Assembly: GCA_937884735.1 (NCBI GenBank)
Contig: CAKZYI010000282.1
Location: 1 to 5,666 of the forward strand
DNA from: an uncultured Pleurocapsa sp.
GTDB lineage: Bacteria > Cyanobacteriota > Cyanobacteriia > Cyanobacteriales > Xenococcaceae
Reading direction: 5' to 3'
Length of the DNA: 5,666 nt
Both the position numbers and the translations under genes were made by a program. Below, one piece after another: positions 1 to 5,601 of this stretch (the first letter of the stretch is position 1; every line of letters begins with the position of its first letter). The notes beneath the pieces are model-generated. The model saw only the letters and a list, made by a program, of their open reading frames with translations, made no database searches and was not told the origin of the DNA.

Positions 1-21
1 ACCATTTAAACTTTCATTTTA
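1..21 (-). pseudogene. In-frame continuation of the ABC transporter beyond a double stop codon
   Basis: Reading the exporter frame on the minus strand, the stop at 24-22 is followed at once by a second TAA at 21-19 and then by codons for Asn-Glu-Ser-Leu-Asn-Gly up to the window edge. Family members typically read FSxVFSDFYLFxxLLG here. The local sequence FSDVFKNL-stop-stop-NESLNG lines up with this without any gap, so the two stops occupy the Tyr and Leu positions. A tyrosine TAT or TAC codon and a leucine TTA codon each become TAA by one base change. The alignment uses the family pattern from memory. If it is right, this is the start of the rest of a pseudogene that continues beyond the window. 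Confidence 0.5.
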
Positions 22-1269
22 TTATAAATTTTTAAACACATCAGAAAACTGTTGACGATTCCTTTCACGGTTTTCATTAGTTACAGGAATCTTATTTAAT
101 AAAATTTGCCCGCGGTCGGGAATATACAAGCCCGTAATTAATTTTATAAGAGTTGATTTGCCGCTCCCATTACTACCAACAATAAATACTATTTCTCCTG
201 GCTTGAATCTTATATTTATTTCATTTAAAGAGAACTGTTCTTCTGAGGAATTTCCCTTGTAAGCATGATTGACATTGACTAGTTCCAAGCTTACCCAGTC
301 AGTATCAAAATCGCTACCTGTAGGAAATTTAGGCTCTGTAACTTTTTCTTCTAGAGATAATCCCAAAGACTCTATCTTTTCTACAGAAACATTTGCTTGA
401 GCTATTTGAGGTAGAGAAGAAGCAATGTCACTAATAGGATTAGTAATATATAAAACAGCTATAGCGTAGCTAGATATAGTTGAAGTTTCCACATCACTAA
501 TACTGGGAAAAATAAATAAAATAACGCCAATGGGAACAAAGAATAAAACAGTTCCCAAAGAAGCACCAAAAGCAATAGTATTAATTGCCCTAACCCAATA
601 AAATTTTGATTTTGCAGCAGTGCTTTCTAATTCTTCTGTCAAAAAAGCATTTCTTCTAGGGCGGTGTAATTTTAGCTCTTTTGTTCCTTCAGTAACTGAA
701 CGAAAATGCTTGAATAAAACATCCTGTACTTGGCGATTTTTGGCAAAATCTTTAATACCTAACTGCTGAACAAAACTATAAAGTAAAAATCCTCCTGCAA
801 TGCTAGTAAATACCATTAAAAATAGTAGAGGAGATAGCCAGCATAAATAGCCAAAAATGCTAATCAAAATGGCTACATTAACAATAACTAGGGACAGTTG
901 AATCGAAGATCCTGCGATCGCTTTTATATCCCCTGTCAAAGTTGCTAAAAGCCTTGATGCGCCTATACTTTCTAAATCCTCTAGAGGACAGCTTAAAATT
1001 TGCCGAGTCATGGTTAAACGCATATCGTAGATTATCTCTTGAGACAATCTAGTAGTCAGCATCCAAGTAATAAACTTAAACACTAGCAAAATTAAACACA
1101 AACCAATGAATAGCCAAGGTAGCCAAGATGGCATATTAGCTAAGTTTGCGATCGCATAATTGATTGTCGCAACAACTCCAGCACTACAAGCACCGCTGAT
1201 TAAACTCGCTACTGTGGCTAAAAATATATTCTTGCGGGAACTTTTAAGTAGAAGACGAACTATTTTCAT
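22..1269 (-). CDS. Cyclic-peptide-export-type ABC transporter (SyrD/PvdE-like), truncated in the ATPase domain; probable pseudogene
   Basis: This is the N-terminal 415 residues of a fused permease-ATPase exporter. Residues about 15-285 are an ABC transmembrane domain with roughly six hydrophobic segments (about 15-40, 50-72, 122-143, 144-166, 232-256 and 264-285). The nucleotide-binding domain starts near 325. Its Walker A motif is at 365-373 (GSNGSGKST, Lys371), followed by the family-typical VTNENRERNRQ stretch at 396-406. The protein stops at residue 415, around the Q-loop, so the signature motif, Walker B, D-loop and H-switch are all missing. Members of this family are, from memory, about 540-560 residues long. 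Relatives export siderophores or non-ribosomal peptides across the inner membrane; the substrate here is unknown and no biosynthetic gene is visible. The start is firm because an in-frame TAA lies directly before the ATG. As encoded it could not form a working ATPase. I am confident of the family and fairly confident that the gene is inactive. Confidence 0.85.
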   Translation of the reverse strand: MKIVRLLLKSSRKNIFLATVASLISGACSAGVVATINYAIANLANMPSWLPWLFIGLCLILLVFKFITWMLTTRLSQEIIYDMRLTMTRQILSCPLEDLESIGASRLLATLTGDIKAIAGSSIQLSLVIVNVAILISIFGYLCWLSPLLFLMVFTSIAGGFLLYSFVQQLGIKDFAKNRQVQDVLFKHFRSVTEGTKELKLHRPRRNAFLTEELESTAAKSKFYWVRAINTIAFGASLGTVLFFVPIGVILFIFPSISDVETSTISSYAIAVLYITNPISDIASSLPQIAQANVSVEKIESLGLSLEEKVTEPKFPTGSDFDTDWVSLELVNVNHAYKGNSSEEQFSLNEINIRFKPGEIVFIVGSNGSGKSTLIKLITGLYIPDRGQILLNKIPVTNENRERNRQQFSDVFKNL

Positions 1270-1287
1270 TTACCAATTGTTAATGAC

Positions 1288-1387
1288 TGATATAGCATCA
1301 AGTACTAGCGTTAGGACAAGTTTATTTGATTGCTCGTAAAAGTAATAAGTAATGAGTGTCCTAATATGAATCCGTATTGCAATATAT
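1288..1387. repeat. Candidate 100-bp inverted-repeat (MITE-like) element
   Basis: The arms at 1288-1318 and 1357-1387 are imperfect inverted repeats. The inner 8 bp are perfect (TTAGGACA at 1311-1318 against TGTCCTAA at 1357-1364), and 19 of 31 positions match over the full arms, including TGC-ATAT near the outer ends. The 38-bp centre carries AAGTAAT twice in tandem (1340-1353), like the short tandem heptamers reported in cyanobacterial intergenic DNA. No transposase and no clear target-site duplication is visible. It could be a degraded non-autonomous element or a palindromic dispersed repeat. It directly abuts the start of the exporter gene. Confidence 0.35.
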
Positions 1388-1408
1388 TGCAAGAATTGCT
1401 GGAATTGC
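1376..1408. repeat. Four ATTGC motifs spaced 9-10 bp apart
   Basis: ATTGC occurs at 1376-1380, 1386-1390, 1395-1399 and 1404-1408, giving start-to-start spacings of 10, 9 and 9 bp, close to one helical turn. The last two copies share a longer match (GAATTGC). The first two overlap the palindrome at 1377-1392. Such phasing would place bound proteins on one face of the helix, but the units are short and chance is possible in AT-rich DNA. Confidence 0.3.
1377..1392. promoter_or_regulatory. Perfect 16-bp palindrome, possible operator
   Basis: TTGCAATATATTGCAA reads identically on both strands. A perfect 16-bp dyad with no spacer, in the gap between two divergent genes, is the usual form of a homodimeric repressor or activator site. 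It lies 108 bp from the exporter start and about 200 bp from the GH9 start. It also overlaps the right arm of the candidate inverted-repeat element, so it may instead belong to that repeat. No regulator is identified. Confidence 0.35.
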
Positions 1409-1592
1409 CCCTAATCAAAATTTTTATCTAGTAGTGAGAATATAAAGTGTTGTTAGCAAAATTTTTTAGCTGGATACATCATACACAAATCTCTCCTTAG
1501 CAACAATTTAAGTCGGAGAATATAGAAGAGGAACAATTCCAGGGATTTTCAACTCTACTAGCTAAATTAACAACAAACTGATAAATTAAATT

Positions 1593-3350
1593 ATGAAATT
1601 TAGATTGAACAATTTTGTACTAGTAGCGGTTTGTTTTGCCGCTTTGATTGGTCTATTGTCTAATCTAGATAGTGATATTGAAACTCTGCTTGAGGCAAGA
1701 ATAGCTAGTAGGAAACCAGCGATTGTAGTTAATCAAGTTGGATACTTGCCGCAGTGGCAAAAAAAAGCTTTTTTTCGCCAATACAGTGCTTCTGGTGCAA
1801 AGATAAAACAACCGAGTGTTGCTAAACTAATCGATCGCGATACCAGTAAAGAAATTGCAACCCTATCTTTAAAACCAGCGACTGTCGATCCAGATACCAA
1901 AGATGCGATCGCAACCATTGATTTTAGTCAAGTTACCCAGCCAGGAAATTATTATCTCCATGGTGGAAAACTAAAGTCTGCACCTTTTTCTATTGGCAAA
2001 GATATTTATCAAGATGCTTTAGTAAAGCTATTACGTTCTTACTATATCCAGCGATGCGGCGTAGAAATTGACGATCCTATATCTGGGATCTCCCATCCTC
2101 CTTGTCATCTTAGTGATGGAATCATTGCTCGTGAGAATCAGACTAGAATTGATGCAGTAGGAGGTTGGCACGATGGGGGAGCGTACAATAAATATGTTGC
2201 TACCGCAACAGTTACTATAGGGCGTTTGTTGAGTCTTTACGAGCAAAATCCTGACTTGTTTCCTGATAGTCAGTTAAACATCCCCGAAAGCGGCAACGGA
2301 AAATCGGATTTACTAGATGAAATGGAGTTTGGTTTAAACTGGCTGCTTAAGATGCAGCGAGATGATGGTGCTGTGTATCGCAAGGTAGCAGTAGCAACAT
2401 GGGCATTAGATTTAGCTCCTGATGAAGATATTCAACCCCGCTATGTATATGGTATTTCCACTCCAGAAACAGCCAAGTTTGCCGCAACAATGGCGATCGC
2501 AAGTCGTATTTTCGAATCTGCTGATAACCAGTTAGCCGAGCGATATTTAGCTGCTGCTAATCTGGCTTGGCAATATCTACAAACCCAGTCGGATATGAAA
2601 GTCGATTGGCAACCAGAAGACGATAGCGGATCGGATCGGTATTTGGCTTCTGAATTTAATACGGAAAAGAGTTTAACTACAGATATTGACGATCGCTTTT
2701 GGGCAGCAGCAGAATTGTATATTACTACAGGAAAAGATATTTTTCTTAGTTATTTTACCGATAAGTTAGAACAGGTAGAATATACTTTGTTTGAATGGAA
2801 AAATCCTGCAATTTTGGGGATGACAAACTATCTTCAACAACAACGACAACCAGTCTCAGAAGGAGTTATTAATCTAATTAAAATAAAACTTTTAGCCAGA
2901 GCAAACTTAGCTGTAGAACAAGCAACCCAAAGTAATTATAATAATGCCAATAATCGCTTTATTTGGGGGTCAAATAAAATGGCTGCGGAAGAGGGCATCA
3001 CCCTAATTAATGCTTATAAAATAACTAATGATTCTGAGTATTTAAACGCTGCGATCGCTCAAATAAATTATCTTTTAGGACGCAATCATTTTAATCAGAC
3101 TTTTATTACCAACGTTGGTACAAATTTTGTCAAAAATATTAGTAATCTTTATGCTAGAGCCAAGCAGATAAAAATGCCTGGCTTGTTAGTTGGAGGTGCT
3201 AATGCAACGGCTCAAGACAAGAGAGTATACCCAAACAAGGGACAACTAAGCTATGCTGACGATGAGCTTGCATATGCTACTAATGGTAACGCAACTGACT
3301 ATAATGCCTCGGTTATTAGTTTGATTGTTAATTTAATTACTGCACAATAG
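1593..3350 (+). CDS. Glycoside hydrolase family 9 (endoglucanase-like) protein with N-terminal Ig-like domain; catalytic residues replaced
   Basis: The protein has 585 residues. A hydrophobic segment at 8-23 is a signal peptide or membrane anchor, so it is probably exported. Residues about 42-135 form the CelD-type Ig-like domain (IVVNQVGYLP at 44-53). The GH9 (alpha/alpha)6 domain fills about 138-583. Conserved scaffold motifs include Cys-Gly and PPCH (155-156, 169-172), GNGKSDLLDE (234-243), DDRFWAAAELY (366-376), NYLLGRN (492-498), LLVGGANATAQD (531-542) and YADDELAYATN (554-564). GH9 enzymes hydrolyse beta-1,4-glucans. Their catalytic base is the second Asp of a GGWxDAGD motif; here the sequence is GGWHDGGA and the base position is Ala197, with Asp194 kept. 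The acid is the Glu of a TNExAIxxNA motif; here it is TNGNATDYNA, with Gly565. The usual HxR motif is also absent near 514-520. The start has an in-frame TAA two codons upstream. The fold is clear, but cellulase activity is doubtful; a glycan-binding or structural role is inferred. Confidence 0.9.
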   Translation: MKFRLNNFVLVAVCFAALIGLLSNLDSDIETLLEARIASRKPAIVVNQVGYLPQWQKKAFFRQYSASGAKIKQPSVAKLIDRDTSKEIATLSLKPATVDPDTKDAIATIDFSQVTQPGNYYLHGGKLKSAPFSIGKDIYQDALVKLLRSYYIQRCGVEIDDPISGISHPPCHLSDGIIARENQTRIDAVGGWHDGGAYNKYVATATVTIGRLLSLYEQNPDLFPDSQLNIPESGNGKSDLLDEMEFGLNWLLKMQRDDGAVYRKVAVATWALDLAPDEDIQPRYVYGISTPETAKFAATMAIASRIFESADNQLAERYLAAANLAWQYLQTQSDMKVDWQPEDDSGSDRYLASEFNTEKSLTTDIDDRFWAAAELYITTGKDIFLSYFTDKLEQVEYTLFEWKNPAILGMTNYLQQQRQPVSEGVINLIKIKLLARANLAVEQATQSNYNNANNRFIWGSNKMAAEEGITLINAYKITNDSEYLNAAIAQINYLLGRNHFNQTFITNVGTNFVKNISNLYARAKQIKMPGLLVGGANATAQDKRVYPNKGQLSYADDELAYATNGNATDYNASVISLIVNLITAQ

Positions 3351-3466
3351 TATCGACAGTTTGCTTGGTAGCACTTGAAACTAGAAATATTATAAACATT
3401 TTCAAATTAAATCTATTTTTAGCCAAAATTATTGCAGAATAAAATAGGCAAAATTGAGAAATAACG

Positions 3467-4771
3467 ATGCAAAATAAAGATGAGTCGAGAACTTCTTTGC
3501 TTTCTGATGCTAGCAAAAGACTAGAAAGAGCCTTAAAATACGTCAAGATATCTAGTGATGCGATCGCTCGTTTGCAACATCCCAAAACAAGCCTTAGTGT
3601 ATCTATTCCCGTGAGGATGGATGATGGTAGCTTAAAAGTATTCTCTGGTTATCGAGTGCGCTACGACGATACAAGAGGGGCAGGAAAAGGTGGCGTACGC
3701 TATCATCCCCATGTCAGTCTAGATGAAGTTCAGTCTTTGGCTTTTTGGATGACGTTTAAATGTGCCTTACTCGATTTACCCTTTGGTGGTGCTAAAGGCG
3801 GCATTACCGTAGATCCCAAAGAATTGTCCAAAGCCGAGTTAGAAAGATTGAGTAGGGGCTATGTAGATGCGATCGCAGATGCTATAGGTATAGATACCGA
3901 TATTCTTGCTCCCGATGTTTATACCAACGCCACTATTATGGGTTGGATGATGGATCAGTACAGTATTATCCAGCGCAAGCTATGTCGAGGAGTAGTAACA
4001 GGAAAGCACCTATCTCTGGGGGGTAGCAAAGGAAGAGATACGGCTACAGCCATGGGAGCATTTACAGTAATTCAAACCATGTTACACAAAATTAAGTTGA
4101 TTCCTCAAAATACAACTGTGGCTGTTCAAGGTTTTGGGAATGCTGGTTCAACTTTAGCAGGTTTGCTAGATAAGGCTGGCTACAAAGTCGTAGCCGTGAG
4201 TGATTCCAAGGGTGGAATATATGCACCTCAAGGTTTAGATATCGCCAGCATTAGAAAACATAAAAATCAAAGTCGGGAAATGAAAGCAGTTTACTGTCAC
4301 GATACTGTATGTAGCATTGTAGAACATGAGGTTATTACCAATCAAGAACTATTAGCTTTAGATGTAGACGTCCTAATTCCCGCAGCTTTGGAAAACCAAA
4401 TTACCCAAAATAACGCCGCAGATATTAAAGCCAAGTATATTTTTGAAGTAGCTAATGGTCCAATTAATTCTGATGCAGATCGGATATTGGCCGAAAAAGA
4501 TGTTTATGTATTCCCTGATATTTTAGTTAATGCAGGGGGAGTCACGGTAAGCTATTTTGAATGGGTACAAAATCGTAGTGGGTGGTATTGGACTCTAGAA
4601 GAGATAAATCAACGCCTTCAGGAAAAAATGCAAATAGAAGCCCAACAAACTTGGAAAATTGCTCAAGATTTAACCATAGACATTCGTACCGCAGCCTATG
4701 TCCATGCTCTAAATCGTCTAGGAGAAGCTTTGGATGCGAAAGGTACTAGGGAACAATTTGTTCATAATTAA
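3467..4771 (+). CDS. gdhA: Glutamate dehydrogenase (hexameric Glu/Leu/Phe/Val dehydrogenase family)
   Basis: This soluble enzyme of 434 residues, full length for the small hexameric class, catalyses the reversible reaction glutamate + NAD(P)+ + H2O = 2-oxoglutarate + NH4+ + NAD(P)H, linking nitrogen and carbon metabolism. In the N-terminal domain, Lys74 (GKGGVR) and Lys98 (MTFK) contact substrate, Lys110 (PFGGAKGG) is the catalytic lysine, and Asp150 (APDVYT) is the conserved aspartate. The Rossmann domain begins near 215, with the dinucleotide motif GFGNAG at 222-227 and VSDSKGG at 244-250. EVANGP (327-332) and NAGGVTVSYFEW (355-366) complete the active site. Ser362 together with Lys74 favours glutamate over branched-chain substrates. 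NAD versus NADP preference cannot be settled by eye. A TGA lies in frame 10 bases before the ATG, which fixes the start; only a weak GAG is present as ribosome site. The gene follows the GH9 gene by 116 bp and probably has its own promoter. Confidence 0.95.
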   Translation: MQNKDESRTSLLSDASKRLERALKYVKISSDAIARLQHPKTSLSVSIPVRMDDGSLKVFSGYRVRYDDTRGAGKGGVRYHPHVSLDEVQSLAFWMTFKCALLDLPFGGAKGGITVDPKELSKAELERLSRGYVDAIADAIGIDTDILAPDVYTNATIMGWMMDQYSIIQRKLCRGVVTGKHLSLGGSKGRDTATAMGAFTVIQTMLHKIKLIPQNTTVAVQGFGNAGSTLAGLLDKAGYKVVAVSDSKGGIYAPQGLDIASIRKHKNQSREMKAVYCHDTVCSIVEHEVITNQELLALDVDVLIPAALENQITQNNAADIKAKYIFEVANGPINSDADRILAEKDVYVFPDILVNAGGVTVSYFEWVQNRSGWYWTLEEINQRLQEKMQIEAQQTWKIAQDLTIDIRTAAYVHALNRLGEALDAKGTREQFVHN

Positions 4772-4782
4772 ATGATAAGCGG

Positions 4783-4803
4783 TATTCTTTAAGATTAAGA
4801 ATA
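4783..4803 (+). terminator. Weak AT-only hairpin after gdhA
   Basis: TATTCTT (4783-4789) and AAGAATA (4797-4803) form a 7-bp inverted repeat with a 7-base loop, 12 bases after the gdhA stop. The stem has a single G-C pair and no T-run follows, so it is a poor intrinsic terminator. It may protect the transcript end or be chance. Confidence 0.2.
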
Positions 4804-4842
4804 AATTATTGTTCAGTCAGGCTTCAGACTCCTCTCAACACA

Positions 4843-4874
4843 TTTTCAGATCGAGGGTTTATTTTTTAGATCGA
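4843..4874. promoter_or_regulatory. Direct repeat TTTTyAGATCGA with 20-bp period upstream of the small secreted protein gene
   Basis: Two 12-base units, at 4843-4854 and 4863-4874, match at 11 of 12 positions and start exactly 20 bp apart, about two helical turns. They end 29 bp before the ATG at 4904. Spaced direct repeats just upstream of a gene resemble tandem sites for a response regulator. No regulator family is recognised and no clear -10 box can be assigned, so this is a candidate only. Confidence 0.35.
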
Positions 4875-4903
4875 CATCTAAATACTAACCAGTTAATAAA
4901 ACC

Positions 4904-5245
4904 ATGTTCAAACTATTAGCGATCGCTATAGTCTTTTATGCTAGCTTGATATCTATATCTGCTACACCAGTCAAAGCTCAAGGTGGAAATGTTGCGATCG
5001 AGAAAAACACAATTATTTCTCCCCAAAAGCTGCTTAAACTAGCGCGCCAAGGAAGATTTAAAACTCAAGGTATTCCTAGCTATGGTAGTCTAAACAGCGC
5101 AATTAAGTCAGGAAGAGTTACCGCAAAAAGCTTAGTAACAGCAGCAGTGAAAGAAAATAGACTACCTCAAGCTGCGCTAGAAGATACCAATTATCTAAGT
5201 GAAATTGACAATCATCTAAAATCTGGCGGGTGTGGTTCTCTATAA
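4904..5245 (+). CDS. Small exported protein of unknown function, cyanobacterial type
   Basis: This protein has 113 residues. The N-terminus (MFKLL, then a hydrophobic stretch to about residue 19) and the motif VKA before Gln26 give a clear Sec signal peptide with a signal peptidase I site after Ala25. The mature protein would be about 88 residues, in the periplasm or outside the cell. The mature part is basic and probably helical: SPQKLLKLARQG (39-50), then IPSYGSLNSAIKSGRVTAKSLVTAAV (57-82), RLPQAALEDTNYLSEIDNHL (86-105) and a short tail GGCGSL with a single cysteine (Cys110). I recall similar small secreted proteins with this SGRV-x-LV-A pattern ending in a YL-hydrophobic helix in other cyanobacteria, but no function. 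An in-frame TAA lies five codons before the start (4886-4888). No Shine-Dalgarno sequence is visible. Codon use and a HIP1 site at 4919-4926 match the neighbouring genes, so it appears native. Confidence 0.8.
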   Translation: MFKLLAIAIVFYASLISISATPVKAQGGNVAIEKNTIISPQKLLKLARQGRFKTQGIPSYGSLNSAIKSGRVTAKSLVTAAVKENRLPQAALEDTNYLSEIDNHLKSGGCGSL

Positions 5246-5307
5246 ATGTAACTGATGTTACGCACCAACAACATCAACTCTAAAGGATCAAGGATAAAAG
5301 TAATTAG

Positions 5308-5358
5308 ATAGCATCTGTTCTAGATTTAAAACGTCATAACCTAAATACGTGATGCTAT
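5308..5358. repeat. Inverted repeat with nested stem
   Basis: ATAGCATC (5308-5315) pairs perfectly with GATGCTAT (5351-5358). Inside it, ATTTA (5324-5328) pairs with TAAAT (5342-5346) around a 13-base loop, giving an interrupted hairpin of 13 pairs in total. No T-run follows on either strand, so it does not look like a terminator. Confidence 0.3.
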
Positions 5359-5384
5359 ACATGAAGTTATTCAAGTATTCCGAA

Positions 5385-5404
5385 TGGGCTATATCTATAG
5401 CCCA
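5385..5404. repeat. 20-bp near-perfect palindrome
   Basis: TGGGCTATA and TATAGCCCA are perfect 9-bp inverted arms separated by TC. In RNA this would form a tight hairpin with the loop opened by a few pairs; in DNA it could be a dimer-binding site. No T-run follows on either strand, which argues against an intrinsic terminator. Confidence 0.35.
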
Positions 5405-5477
5405 GATGCAAATCCCAATCAAAGATTTGTAATCTGAGCTAAGTTATTGCAGATTAATACGTAATGCCTATATATCA

Positions 5478-5601
5478 TTGCCCACCTTACAGGCTCGATG
5501 TGGGTTTTTACGAAGGTGCATGTGTCTCAAACATTTATTGATTTGGTATGATATCCCCGATAAGACTACAATAATCAACGCTTATTATTTGTGGTGGGCA
5601 A
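5478..5601. repeat. Inverted pair TTGCCCACC / GGTGGGCAA
   Basis: The 9-bp arms at 5478-5486 and 5593-5601 are perfect inverted repeats 106 bp apart. Motifs of the type GGTGGGCAATG are, from memory, common in dispersed intergenic repeats of cyanobacteria. The 124-bp unit could be a short non-autonomous element, but the arms are short, no target duplication is visible and no transposase is present. Confidence 0.3.
5481..5509 (+). terminator. Possible intrinsic terminator
   Basis: CCCAC (5481-5485) pairs with GTGGG (5500-5504) around a 14-base loop and is followed at once by TTTTT (5505-5509). The stem is short but mostly G-C and the T-run is immediate. It lies about 235 bp after the small secreted protein gene, so it would end either a long 3' leader of that transcript or a small RNA made from this region. 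Confidence 0.35.

Larger units (their letters stand above)
1270..1592. other. Divergent intergenic region between the ABC exporter and the GH9 gene
   Basis: This 323-bp AT-rich stretch has no open frame of note. It must hold the promoters of both flanking genes, but I cannot identify a convincing -35/-10 pair for either, and neither start codon has a clear Shine-Dalgarno sequence. It contains an imperfect inverted-repeat element (1288-1387), two tandem copies of the heptamer AAGTAAT (1340-1353), a 16-bp palindrome (1377-1392), phased ATTGC motifs (1376-1408) and a short dyad GGAA-CAA-TTCC near 1530-1540. It contains no HIP1 octamer, unlike the coding regions. Confidence 0.6.
914..4926. repeat. 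HIP1 octamers (GCGATCGC), eight copies
   Basis: Copies are at 914-921, 1148-1155, 1905-1912, 2493-2500, 3051-3058, 3560-3567, 3869-3876 and 4919-4926. All lie inside coding sequence: two in the exporter, three in the GH9 gene, two in gdhA and one in the signal-peptide region of the small secreted protein. HIP1 is a known hallmark of many cyanobacterial genomes. Its even presence in all four genes argues that none is a very recent arrival from outside the cyanobacteria. Confidence 0.9.

Noticed and set aside
1593..1670. Lipoprotein signal (Cys14) at the N-terminus of the GH9 protein
   Set aside because: The residues before Cys14 (VAV) do not fit a lipobox, which needs a small residue directly before the cysteine, and Cys14 sits in the middle of the hydrophobic stretch.
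1733..1918. Minus-strand open frame of 61 codons inside the GH9 gene
   Set aside because: It lies entirely opposite well-supported GH9 coding sequence and its translation has no recognisable features.
2031..2246. Minus-strand open frame of 71 codons inside the GH9 gene
   Set aside because: It is antisense to the conserved Cys/His and GGWHD segments of the GH9 domain; no independent support.
3368..3381. NtcA-like site (GTA-N8-AAC) upstream of gdhA
   Set aside because: Only one half-site fits the GTA-N8-TAC consensus, and no -10 box lies at the expected distance of about 22 bp.
3337..3585. Minus-strand open frame of 82 codons over the GH9-gdhA gap
   Set aside because: Half of it is opposite the gdhA N-terminus. 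The hydrophobic look of the rest comes from AT-rich intergenic DNA; no ribosome site or family resemblance.
5361..5432. 23-codon plus-strand frame starting MKLFKYSEW
   Set aside because: It has no ribosome site, runs through the palindrome at 5385-5404 and is of a length expected by chance.
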